DNA from: Vulcanimicrobiia bacterium
GTDB lineage: Bacteria; Vulcanimicrobiota; Vulcanimicrobiia; Vulcanimicrobiales; Vulcanimicrobiaceae
Length of the DNA stretch: 8,025 bases
Direction of reading: 5' to 3'
Assembly (NCBI GenBank): GCA_025451135.1
Contig: JANWKW010000119.1
Span: 1 to 8,025 of the forward strand
The notes under the pieces are model-generated. The model was not told the DNA's origin. It searched no databases and was given only the letters and a program-made list of their open reading frames with translations. Positions 1 through 7,006 of the stretch are shown here, one piece after another (the first letter of the stretch is position 1; each line of letters starts with the position of its first letter). The position numbers were made by a program, and so were the translations under genes.

Positions 1-820
1 GACCAAGAGCAAGAGCCGCATGGCGCGGTTCGAAGAGCTCAATTCGTACGAATACCAGAAGACCAACGAGACCAACGAGATCTTCATCCCGGTCGCCGAC
101 CGGCTCGGCGATCAGGTCATCGAGTTCACCGGCGTGAGCAAGGCCTACGGCGACCGGCTGTTGATGGAAGACGTCTCGTTCCGCGTGCCGCCGGGCGCGA
201 TCGTCGGCATCATCGGTCCCAACGGCGCCGGCAAGTCCACGCTCTTCCGCATGATCGCAGGCAAAGAACAGCCCGACTCCGGGACGATCGCGATCGGCAA
301 GAGCGTCAACATGGCGGTCGTCGACCAGAGCCGCGAATCGCTGGACAGCACCAAGACCGTCTTCGAAGACGTCAGCGGCGGGCGCGACCTGATCCTGGTC
401 GGACGGTTCGAGATGCCGTCGCGCGCGTATCTCGGGCGCTTCAACTTCAAGGGCGGCGATCAGCAGAAACTGGTCGGCCACCTCTCCGGCGGCGAACGCG
501 GCCGCCTGCATCTCGCCAAGACGCTGATGAGCGGGGCGAACGTGCTGCTGCTCGACGAACCCTCGAACGATCTGGACGTCGAGACGCTGCGCGCGCTCGA
601 AGACGCGCTCGGCGAGTTCGCCGGGACCGTCATGGTCGTCTCGCACGATCGCTGGTTCCTGGATCGCATCGCGACCCACATCATCTCGTTCGAAGGCGAT
701 TCCTACGTGCACTTCTTCGAAGGCAACTACCACGAGTACGAGGCCGACAAGGTCAAACGCCTCGGCGAAGAAGCCGCCAAACCCCACCGCATCCGCTACC
801 GGCCGCTCTCGATCAAGTAA
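1..820 (+). CDS. ettA: Energy-dependent translational throttle protein EttA (ABC-F ATPase), C-terminal part
   Basis: This is the 3' part of a gene that begins before the window; the reading frame is open from the first base to TAA at 818-820. EttA is an ABC-F ATPase that binds the ribosomal E site and gates the first steps of elongation according to ATP/ADP level; it has no membrane partner. Counting from the Met at base 20, residues 1-30 are the end of the interdomain linker (RFEELNS, TNETNE, close to E. coli EttA as I recall it). The second ABC domain follows: Walker A GPNGAGKST at 66-74, EMPSRAYLGRFNFKG at 131-145, signature LSGGE at 155-159, Walker B LLLDEP at 176-181 with the catalytic Glu, and H-loop SHDRWFLDR at 208-216. 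The tail ends KPHRIRYRPLSIK, matching the basic EttA C-terminus. One small variant: DEPSNDLD rather than the usual DEPTNDLD. The first ABC domain and the arm motif are outside the window. ABC-F identity is certain; EttA rather than Uup or another ABC-F is very likely. Confidence 0.95.
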   Translation, partial: TKSKSRMARFEELNSYEYQKTNETNEIFIPVADRLGDQVIEFTGVSKAYGDRLLMEDVSFRVPPGAIVGIIGPNGAGKSTLFRMIAGKEQPDSGTIAIGKSVNMAVVDQSRESLDSTKTVFEDVSGGRDLILVGRFEMPSRAYLGRFNFKGGDQQKLVGHLSGGERGRLHLAKTLMSGANVLLLDEPSNDLDVETLRALEDALGEFAGTVMVVSHDRWFLDRIATHIISFEGDSYVHFFEGNYHEYEADKVKRLGEEAAKPHRIRYRPLSIK

Positions 821-863
821 GGCCCCGCGGTCACACCTTCCCACGCTGAAGCGCTCCGCGTGT
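821..863. other. Short intergenic gap ettA - lipoprotein gene
   Basis: This 43-base gap is GC-rich. It holds a weak dyad (CGCGG at 826-830 against CCGCG at 856-860) with a long loop and no T-run after it, so it is not a convincing terminator. I see no clear promoter and no good Shine-Dalgarno before the GTG at 864. Read-through from ettA cannot be excluded. Confidence 0.4.
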
Positions 864-2363
864 GTGTTCCGCTCACGCCGTGCGACGATCGCCGCGGTGG
901 TCGCCGCCGCCTCGCTGTGCGCGTGCGGCGGAGGCGGGGGCGGCGGCTCTATGGCGCCTCCCACGGTCCCCGGCGGGAGCGCTCCTCCGCAGAATCCGGT
1001 GGTCGACGGAGTCCGCGTCGACGTAGATCCATTCACGAACCCGGGAAGCCAGCACCGCACCGAGGTCGAGCCGTCGGCGTACGCGAGCGGCGGTACGATC
1101 GTGGCGGCATTTCAGACCGGCCGCTTCTTCGACGCCGGCGCATCGGATATCGATTTCGCCACGTCGCGGGACGGCGGCGCCAGTTGGGTCTCCGGCCCGC
1201 TACCGGGGACGACCGACATCGTCACTCCCGGAAGCGCGGTGTCCGCCGTTTCCGACGCGGCGGTGGCGTTCGATCCGAGACATGGCGTCTGGCTGGTGAC
1301 GTCGTTGCCGGTGGTCGCGGGACTGCGGCCTGCAGGCTCCTCCGCGCTGCTCATCAACCGGTCGACGGACGGCATCTCGTGGGCAGGCGCTGTCGGCATA
1401 ATCCCCTCGCCCGATCCCGTCGACAAGAATTGGGTCGTCTGCGATACGCATCCGGCGAGCCCGTTCTACGGCAGTTGCTACATCGAATACGATGACGGCT
1501 TCGGCGACGGCGTCGTGCACATGTCGGTCTCGCGCGACGGCGGCGTGACGTGGAGCGCGCCCGGCGAGACGCCCGACCTAGCGACCGGGATCGGCGGGCA
1601 GCCGCTGGTGCGCGCGGATGGGACGGTCGTGGTTCCGTACGACGACGACAACGAAGCCTTCGTGAACGTCTTCCTGTCGCACGATGGCGGCGCGAGCTGG
1701 ACTGGTAGCCGCCCGATCGCCCCGATCGCCGCGCAGGTGGAAGGCGGGGATTTGCGGAGCAGTCCGTTGCCGGGTGCGGCCATGGACGCAAGCGGAACCG
1801 CCTACGTCACATGGCAAGACTGTCGCTATCGCGCCCACTGTGCGTTCAACGACATCGTCTTCAGCCGGTCTGGTGACGGCATAGCCTGGAGCCAGCCGCA
1901 GCCGCTTCCGAATCCGAACGGCGAGGATCGCTTCATCGTCGGCCTCGGCGCGGACCCCGTGCGCCCAGGTCATCTGGGTCTCACGTACTACGCCTACGAC
2001 GATCCGGCATGCGCGAGCGGGTCGTGCAAGCTCCGGGCGTGGTTCACCGCATCGCCGGACGGCGGCTCGACGTGGAGCGCGCCGCTCGCACTCGCCGGAC
2101 CGATCGCGCTCGCCTCCCTTCCTCAAACCGCGTTCGGCCGGATGTTCGGCGACTACGTCGCGACGGTCTATGCCAATGACTCGGCGTGCAGCATCTTCGT
2201 CTCCGCAAATGCGGCGTCGGGTACGACGTTCGACGAGAGCACCTACGCCCGATGCATGACGGTCGCCGGGTCGCTCTCGCGCGCGCAACTGCGTTCTATT
2301 CCGGCCGTACCGCTTTCCATAAACGGTGCCCGCTGGCGCAGGCGCGTGCTCCCGCCCGATTGA
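864..2363 (+). CDS. Exported lipoprotein with six Asp-box (BNR/sialidase-type) repeats
   Basis: A 499-residue protein starting at GTG. The N-terminus is a lipoprotein signal: basic RSRR at 3-6, hydrophobic stretch 7-18, lipobox LCAC with the lipidated Cys at 21, then seven Gly and a Pro-rich tether to about residue 45. Six Asp-boxes (S-x-D-G-x-x-W type) follow: SRDGGASW 101-108, STDGISW 167-173, SRDGGVTW 223-230, SHDGGASW 272-279, SGDGIAW 336-342 and SPDGGSTW 397-404. Six fits a six-bladed sialidase-fold propeller. I do not see the FRIP motif near the N-terminus that real sialidases carry, so enzyme activity is unproven; carbohydrate or protein binding is an equal possibility. Eight Cys in the mature chain lie in close pairs (193/205, 320/326, 383/388, 442/464), as expected for disulfides outside the cytoplasm. 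The start was chosen because it gives a complete signal peptide; no strong ribosome site supports it. The stop is 10 bases before the next gene. Codon use is less GC-biased than in the neighbours. Confidence 0.85.
   Translation: MFRSRRATIAAVVAAASLCACGGGGGGGSMAPPTVPGGSAPPQNPVVDGVRVDVDPFTNPGSQHRTEVEPSAYASGGTIVAAFQTGRFFDAGASDIDFATSRDGGASWVSGPLPGTTDIVTPGSAVSAVSDAAVAFDPRHGVWLVTSLPVVAGLRPAGSSALLINRSTDGISWAGAVGIIPSPDPVDKNWVVCDTHPASPFYGSCYIEYDDGFGDGVVHMSVSRDGGVTWSAPGETPDLATGIGGQPLVRADGTVVVPYDDDNEAFVNVFLSHDGGASWTGSRPIAPIAAQVEGGDLRSSPLPGAAMDASGTAYVTWQDCRYRAHCAFNDIVFSRSGDGIAWSQPQPLPNPNGEDRFIVGLGADPVRPGHLGLTYYAYDDPACASGSCKLRAWFTASPDGGSTWSAPLALAGPIALASLPQTAFGRMFGDYVATVYANDSACSIFVSANAASGTTFDESTYARCMTVAGSLSRAQLRSIPAVPLSINGARWRRRVLPPD
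927..947 (+). repeat. Glycine-coding tract after the lipobox
   Basis: Seven consecutive Gly codons (mostly GGC, with GGA and GGG) directly follow the lipidated Cys. They form a flexible tether between membrane anchor and propeller. The near-repetitive G-rich DNA could be prone to slippage in multiples of 3, which would change tether length without breaking the frame. Confidence 0.6.
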
Positions 2364-2373
2364 ATCGAGCGGC

Positions 2374-5300
2374 ATGAACGCCGTTCGTCGCTCGTTGCTT
2401 GTCTGTGCCGCGATCGCGGCATTGTTCTCGTTCTCGCTCGGAAGCGCGCAGGCCGCGCGACCGACGCTCTCCGAACCGGCCATCTCGCCCGACGGCAGGA
2501 CGATCGCGTTCGTCTCGGGCGGCAGCATCTGGACCGCACCCGCGAGCGGCGGGACGGCGCGCATCCTGGTCAACGACCGGCTGATCGGCGACCGGCCGCT
2601 CTACTCGCCGGACGGCTCGCAACTGGCGTTCGTCTCGTACCGCGGCGGCACGGCCGACATCTACGTGCTGACGCTTTCGACCGGGGCGCTCGCACGCCTC
2701 ACCTACGACGACAGCGCCGAGTGGCTCGAGGGCTGGCGCGACGGCTACATCTACTTCTCGAGCCCGAGCAACAACATCAACGGCGAGCGCGACATCTATC
2801 GCGTGCGCGCCGGCGGCGGCACGCCGATGCTCTACGTCACGCAGCCGTACATGACCGAGTTCTTCGGCGCGCCCGCCCCGGACGGCCACTCGATCGCGTT
2901 CAATGTGCGCGGCCTCTCCGGCGGGCAGTGGTGGCGGATCGGACGCAGCCACATCGACGAATCGGAGATCTGGCTGCGCCGCGGCGACGGCGCCGATCCC
3001 AGCTATGAACGGCTGACCGACGGCGGAGCCCGCGAGGACTGGGCGATGTGGGCGCCCGACGGCAAGCGCATCTACTACATGTCCGACCGCAGCGGAGCGC
3101 AGAACATCTGGACGCGCCTCGTCGGCGAGCCCGCCCGTCAGGTCACGCACTTCACCAACGGCCGGGTGGTCTGGCCGACGATCTCGCGCGACGGCTCGAC
3201 GATCGTCTTCGAACGCGACTTCGGCGTGTGGAAGCTCGCCACCGCGAGCGGGCGCGCCGCGCCCGTCCAGATCGCGCTCGAAGGCGTCGTCTCGCAACCG
3301 CAGATCCAGCATACCGTCGCGCGCGACGGTTTCGGCGACTACCGCATCTCGCCGGACGGTAAGAAGGTCGCGTTCCTGGCCCACGACCAGATCTTCGTCT
3401 CCGCGACCGGCGGAGGCGTCTCGATCCGGGTGACCGGCCAGAACGAATACGCGCGCGAGTTCGCCTGGGCGCCGGATAGCAACTCGCTCGCGTTCGCATC
3501 GGGCGACGGTCACGAAGATCGCATCTATCGCTACGACTTCATCTCGGGCGCGCGCAAGACGCTGGTCTCGACCCCGGCGGATATCCGCTACCTCACCTAC
3601 GCGCCGGCGACGAAGAAGCGCGACGAGAAGCTGGCGTACGAACAGTCGGGCGCGGAACTGCGCGTGCTCGATCTCGCGACCGGCGAGATCCGCACGGTCG
3701 CGCGCGCGTACCTGCCGCTCACGCCGGGCGAGTCCGAGTCCGCTCTGGCCTGGTCGCCGGACGCCGCCTGGATCGCCTACCTCGCCAACGACGCCGTCGG
3801 CTTCGAGAACGTCAGCGTGGTCGACGTCGCGAACCCGGCACCTCGCACGATCTCGTACGTGCCCAACGCCTACGCCAACGCGATCGCGTGGAACGCCGAC
3901 GGGAAGTCGATCCTGTTCAGCAGTGCGGAACGCACCGAGCCGTGGAGCGTCGCCCGCATCGATCTCATCCCGCGCACGCCGACCTTCGGCGAGGACAAGC
4001 TCCACGCGCTCTTCTCGCGCGACGGCGACTACGACGACGAAGGCGCGAGCGCGTCGGCCGCCGCTGCGGCCGCCGGCAGCGCCGGGGCCGCCGCCGCGAA
4101 ACCCGCGCCCAAACCCGTCAAGATCGTGTTCGACGGCATCCACGACCGCCTGACGTATCTCCCGACCGGGCTCAACGCCGCGTCGTTCGCGATCAGCAGC
4201 GACGGACGGACCGCGGTCTTCGCCGCGCAGAACGGCGACGATCAGAACCTCTACCTCTACGCGCTCGATCCGAACGTCCATGCGGTCGCGCGCCAGATCA
4301 CCTCATCGCCGGGCGGCAAGAACCTGCCCCAATGGGCCCCCGACGGGAAGTCGATCTACTACCTGGACGACGCTCTGGCGCTCCAAAGGGTGGCGCTCGA
4401 CGACGACGGCAAGGTCGCCCAGGTGGCGCTCGCCGGCGAGTACGACGTCGACTGGAATCGCGACAAGCTCCAGGCGTTCGACGAGGCCTGGTCCGCCATC
4501 CGCGACTTCTACGCCGACCCGCACACCAACGGCGTCGACTGGAATGCCGTCCGCGCGCGCTACGCGCCGCAGATCGCCGGCGCGCAGAACCCGGGCGATC
4601 TCAACCGCCTGCTCAACCTGATGATCGGCGAGCTCGACTCCTCGCACAGCGGCGCCTATCCGCCCTACACGTTCCGACGCACCGAGGGCCGGATCGGCGT
4701 CACCTTCGAGCGCGCGCCGTACGAGCGGGATGGATCGTTCGTGGTCGCGACCGTCGTTCCGCAATCGCCGGCGGCGATCGCCGGGATCGTGCCCGGCGAA
4801 CGCGTCACGTCGATCGACGGCGTCGCACTGGACGCGTCCTCCAACGCCGACCGGCTTTTCGACAATACCGTCGGGAAGAAGCTCTCGATCGGCATCGCCG
4901 GCGCCGGCGGCGCGCGCGACGTCGCCGTGAAACCGGTCGACTACCCGACCATCGGGAACCTGCGCTACCGCGCCTGGGTCGCGAAGAACCGCGCGACCGT
5001 CGACCGCCTGAGCGGCGGTACCCTCGGCTACGTCCACATCCCCGACATGTCGTCCGAATCGCTCGATCAGTTCTACAAGGATCTCGACGCGATCCAGTTC
5101 GGCAAGCGCGGGGTGGTCATCGACGTCCGTTCGAACAACGGCGGGTTCGTGAACGCCTACGCGCTCGACGTGCTGTCGCGTCAGGCCTACCTGACGTTCA
5201 CCGGCCGGAACCAGCCGACGTACGCCGTGCGCGAACAGCTCGGCCAGCACGCCCTCGGCAAGCCGACCGTGCTGATCACCAACGAAGAGACCCTCTCGGA

Positions 5301-5571
5301 CGGAGAGGACTTCACCGAGGGCTATCGCGCGATGCACCTCGGGAAGGTGGTCGGCGAGCCGACCGCGGGCTGGATCATCTTCACGTCGGCGATCACCCTG
5401 GTCGACGGCACCACCTTCCGGCTCCCCGCTTGGACCGTGCGGACGGCCTCGGGCGCGCCGATGGAACGCCACCCGCGCCCGGTCGACGTGACCGTCCAAC
5501 GCCAGGTCGGTTCGAGCGAGGATGCTCAACTGGCGGCAGCCGTGCGCACGCTCTTGGAGACCGCGCGCTGA
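2374..5571 (+). CDS. Exported tricorn-like serine protease (S41 family; propeller-PDZ-protease)
   Basis: A 1065-residue protein, about the size of archaeal tricorn. The start is ATG 2374: it has GAG at 2367-2369 upstream and gives a clean Sec signal peptide (MNAVRR, hydrophobic 8-23, likely cut after SAQA at 24-27), so the enzyme should be periplasmic or secreted. Residues 28-680 hold about eleven PD40/TolB-type propeller blades (SPDG 38, SPDG 78, APDG 227, SPDG 326, SPDA 461, APDG 655, among others), with an Ala/Pro linker at 557-581. The C1 helical domain runs about 690-770, PDZ about 774-857 (GRIGV; SPAAIAGIVPGERV), and the S41 domain about 880-1050. Catalytic candidates, aligned from memory with tricorn S745/H746, S965/D966 and E1023, are S757/H758 (ELDSSHS), S975/D976 (LSDGED) and E1031 (MERHPRPVD); the spacing matches closely. 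In tricorn the propellers admit peptides and guide products. The mature chain has no Cys. It lies 10 bases after the lipoprotein gene, so cotranscription is likely. Family confidence is high; substrate is unknown. Confidence 0.93.
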   Translation: MNAVRRSLLVCAAIAALFSFSLGSAQAARPTLSEPAISPDGRTIAFVSGGSIWTAPASGGTARILVNDRLIGDRPLYSPDGSQLAFVSYRGGTADIYVLTLSTGALARLTYDDSAEWLEGWRDGYIYFSSPSNNINGERDIYRVRAGGGTPMLYVTQPYMTEFFGAPAPDGHSIAFNVRGLSGGQWWRIGRSHIDESEIWLRRGDGADPSYERLTDGGAREDWAMWAPDGKRIYYMSDRSGAQNIWTRLVGEPARQVTHFTNGRVVWPTISRDGSTIVFERDFGVWKLATASGRAAPVQIALEGVVSQPQIQHTVARDGFGDYRISPDGKKVAFLAHDQIFVSATGGGVSIRVTGQNEYAREFAWAPDSNSLAFASGDGHEDRIYRYDFISGARKTLVSTPADIRYLTYAPATKKRDEKLAYEQSGAELRVLDLATGEIRTVARAYLPLTPGESESALAWSPDAAWIAYLANDAVGFENVSVVDVANPAPRTISYVPNAYANAIAWNADGKSILFSSAERTEPWSVARIDLIPRTPTFGEDKLHALFSRDGDYDDEGASASAAAAAAGSAGAAAAKPAPKPVKIVFDGIHDRLTYLPTGLNAASFAISSDGRTAVFAAQNGDDQNLYLYALDPNVHAVARQITSSPGGKNLPQWAPDGKSIYYLDDALALQRVALDDDGKVAQVALAGEYDVDWNRDKLQAFDEAWSAIRDFYADPHTNGVDWNAVRARYAPQIAGAQNPGDLNRLLNLMIGELDSSHSGAYPPYTFRRTEGRIGVTFERAPYERDGSFVVATVVPQSPAAIAGIVPGERVTSIDGVALDASSNADRLFDNTVGKKLSIGIAGAGGARDVAVKPVDYPTIGNLRYRAWVAKNRATVDRLSGGTLGYVHIPDMSSESLDQFYKDLDAIQFGKRGVVIDVRSNNGGFVNAYALDVLSRQAYLTFTGRNQPTYAVREQLGQHALGKPTVLITNEETLSDGEDFTEGYRAMHLGKVVGEPTAGWIIFTSAITLVDGTTFRLPAWTVRTASGAPMERHPRPVDVTVQRQVGSSEDAQLAAAVRTLLETAR
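4042..4116 (+). other. Ala/Pro-rich low-complexity linker within the protease gene
   Basis: It codes for residues 557-581 of the tricorn-like protease, almost only Ala, Gly, Ser, Pro and Lys, after an acidic DGDYDDE stretch (550-556). It is followed by KPVKIVFDGIHDRL. From memory, bacterial tricorn homologues have a charged, flexible insert just before an equivalent IDLDGIEDR-like strand, so this is probably the same loop within the second propeller and not a domain boundary created by fusion. Confidence 0.6.
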
Positions 5572-5624
5572 TCGCACGCGTAGAGGGGGAAGCAGCGGAC
5601 CTGCCGATAGTCTGAATAAGACTG
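5572..5624. other. Intergenic gap protease - histidine kinase
   Basis: The 53 bases contain a purine-rich GAGGGGGAAG at 5583-5592, too far (32 bases) from the next ATG to act as a normal ribosome site, and the AGTCT/AGACT dyad listed separately. There is no stem followed by a T-run, so I see no intrinsic terminator after the protease gene. Confidence 0.5.
5609..5623. promoter_or_regulatory. Perfect dyad AGTCT-N5-AGACT just before the kinase start codon
   Basis: AGTCT (5609-5613), spacer GAATA and AGACT (5619-5623) form a perfect 5-bp inverted repeat that ends one base before ATG 5625. It lies exactly where a Shine-Dalgarno would be expected and there is no good one in its place. It could be a small mRNA hairpin affecting translation, or half-sites for a dimeric DNA-binding protein. 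A 5-bp stem can also arise by chance. Confidence 0.35.
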
Positions 5625-6920
5625 ATGACGGCGTTCGATCAAACGCCGCCGAGCGACGACGGTCTGCTCGCGCGGCTCCTCTCCATCACCCACGACATCT
5701 TGGTGGCGCGCGATCCGGCGCCCGCGCTGGAGTCGATCGCGCGCGGCTTCGCCGAAGCGTTCGGCTGGCGCTACGTGACGATCGTCGCGGCCGACGAGGC
5801 GGACGGCGAATTGCGCCGGCGCGTCCTGTGGGGCTACCCGGACGAGATCAAGGCCGCGCGGCTCGGCGAGGTGATCCCGTATGAGGAGATCTCCGAGGTG
5901 CTGACGCCCGCCTACGAGGTCTTTCCCAACTGCTACTACCTGGTCGCCGAGCAAGGCAAGGATACGGACCACAGCATCTACACCGGCGACCTGCCGCGCA
6001 ACGCCCCGCGCGCCGCCGCGAACATGTGGCACGAGCGCGACGCCCTCGTCCTGGTCCTGGCGGGCAGCGACGGCAAGATGCTCGGCTACCTCTCGCCGGA
6101 TCATCCGGCCGACGGGAAAGCCCCGTCCCGCGACATCCTCCGGCAGATGCAGATCTTCGTGAACCTGATCGGGCTCGCGCTCACCAACGCCCGAGCGCAC
6201 CGCGCCGAGGTCGAACGGCGGCGGCTGGTCGAAGAGCACGCGCGCCTGCAGAACGACTTCTTCAGCATGGTCGCGCACGAGGTCCGCTCGCCGCTGGCCG
6301 CCATCCGCGGCGCCGCCTCGCTGCTGGAGACGCACCTCGACCGCCTCGAACCGGACCGGCGGGACGATCTGCTCGCGATGATCGGCTCGTCCACCAACCG
6401 CCTCTCGGCCATCTTCGAGGACTTTCTGCTGCTCTCGCGGATGGACGCCGGCTCCCTCGCCCTGCGGTTCGAACCGGTCGATCCGATCGCGGTGGTGGTC
6501 GAATCGGTCGCACGGACCGCGAGCGAACATCCCGACCGCGAGGTCCAGACCATCTACCTGGCCCCGATCCCCACGGTCCGCGCGGACGAAGGCCGCCTCG
6601 TCCAAGTGCTGACCAACTTCCTCTCCAACGCGGTCAAGTATTCGCCGGCCGGCTCGGTGGTGACGGTCGAGATCCGGCCCTACGGCGACAAGGTCTGCTT
6701 CACCGTCAACAACGCCGGCCCGGGCATCCTGGAGGGCGACCGGGACAAGGTCTTCACCCGCTTCGGGCGACTCTCGCAGGGCGACGGCTCGACCGGCCTG
6801 GGCCTCTACATCTGCAAGCAACTGGTCGGCCTGATGCACGGGACGATCGGCTTCGAGAGCGACCCGGGCCGCCGGACCTCGTTCTGGTTCATGCTCCCGA
6901 CGGGCGCCGGCCGGTTCTAG
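5625..6920 (+). CDS. Soluble GAF-domain sensor histidine kinase (orphan)
   Basis: A 431-residue protein with no signal peptide or membrane segment, so it should sense in the cytoplasm. Residues about 27-188 look like a GAF domain that may bind a small ligand or cofactor; the ligand cannot be read from the sequence. A short coiled coil (about 188-212, rich in Arg and Glu) leads to the dimerisation/phosphoacceptor domain: FFSMVAHEVRSPL at 212-224, with His218 as the likely phosphorylated residue. The ATP-binding domain has an N-box NFLSNAVKYS (331-340, Asn335), a G1-like NAGPGI (363-368), an F-box KVFTRFGRL (375-383) and a G2 box GSTGLGL (388-394). At G1 the usual Asp that contacts adenine is Asn363; a similar change occurs in some working kinases. 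ATG 5625 is the first possible normal start, since an in-frame TGA lies at 5613-5615. No response regulator gene is present in the window, so its partner must lie elsewhere. Kinase assignment is firm; the signal is unknown. Confidence 0.93.
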   Translation: MTAFDQTPPSDDGLLARLLSITHDILVARDPAPALESIARGFAEAFGWRYVTIVAADEADGELRRRVLWGYPDEIKAARLGEVIPYEEISEVLTPAYEVFPNCYYLVAEQGKDTDHSIYTGDLPRNAPRAAANMWHERDALVLVLAGSDGKMLGYLSPDHPADGKAPSRDILRQMQIFVNLIGLALTNARAHRAEVERRRLVEEHARLQNDFFSMVAHEVRSPLAAIRGAASLLETHLDRLEPDRRDDLLAMIGSSTNRLSAIFEDFLLLSRMDAGSLALRFEPVDPIAVVVESVARTASEHPDREVQTIYLAPIPTVRADEGRLVQVLTNFLSNAVKYSPAGSVVTVEIRPYGDKVCFTVNNAGPGILEGDRDKVFTRFGRLSQGDGSTGLGLYICKQLVGLMHGTIGFESDPGRRTSFWFMLPTGAGRF

Positions 6921-7006
6921 GGATCCTCGCCCGGAAATCGTGCCCCGGAGGGCCCCTGCGACTCCCTCGCTTGCGGTCCACGCCTATACGAGGATAGGAT
7001 AGGGCG
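6921..7006. other. Intergenic region histidine kinase - typA
   Basis: The 86 bases hold a GC-rich first half (CCCGG and GGGCCCC runs, no stem with T-run) and an A/T-richer second half that leads into typA. A weak promoter-like pair, TTGCGG at 6971-6976 and TAGGAT at 6995-7000 with an 18-base spacer, is possible. I see no clear terminator and no RNA gene. Confidence 0.4.
6991..7004 (+). promoter_or_regulatory. Ribosome binding site of typA, in a 5-base tandem repeat
   Basis: AGGATAGGATAGGG carries three AGG units 5 bases apart. The middle AGGA (6996-6999) lies 7 bases before GTG 7007, good Shine-Dalgarno spacing, and supports that start. The same bases include TAGGAT, a possible -10 element, so the two roles overlap. 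Confidence 0.6.

Noticed and set aside
826..860. CGCGG/CCGCG dyad after ettA as a terminator
   Set aside because: The stem is only 5 bp with a loop of about 25 bases and no T-run follows.
2326..2373. An upstream GTG start (2326) for the protease gene
   Set aside because: It would put 16 residues (MPAGAGACSRPIESSG) before the signal peptide and overlap the lipoprotein gene; ATG 2374 gives a normal signal peptide.
4042..4116. The Ala-rich tract as a sign of gene fusion or frameshift
   Set aside because: Frame and propeller repeats continue on both sides, and tricorn homologues have a flexible insert at about this point.
2296..4281. A 661-codon open frame on the - strand opposite the protease gene
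   Set aside because: Its translation is rich in Arg, Asp, Val and Ala without domain motifs, as expected for the complement of a GC-biased gene. The + strand protein has clear tricorn features.
3888..5615. A 575-codon + strand open frame overlapping the protease gene
   Set aside because: It is Arg-rich and repetitive, a shifted-frame shadow of a GC-rich gene; the S41 and PDZ motifs are in the other frame.
5526..6839. A 437-codon open frame on the - strand opposite the kinase gene
   Set aside because: Low-complexity, motif-free translation; the + strand has all histidine kinase boxes.
6930..6958. GC-rich CCCGG/GGGCCCC segment after the kinase gene as a terminator
   Set aside because: No well-formed long stem and no T-run downstream on the + strand.
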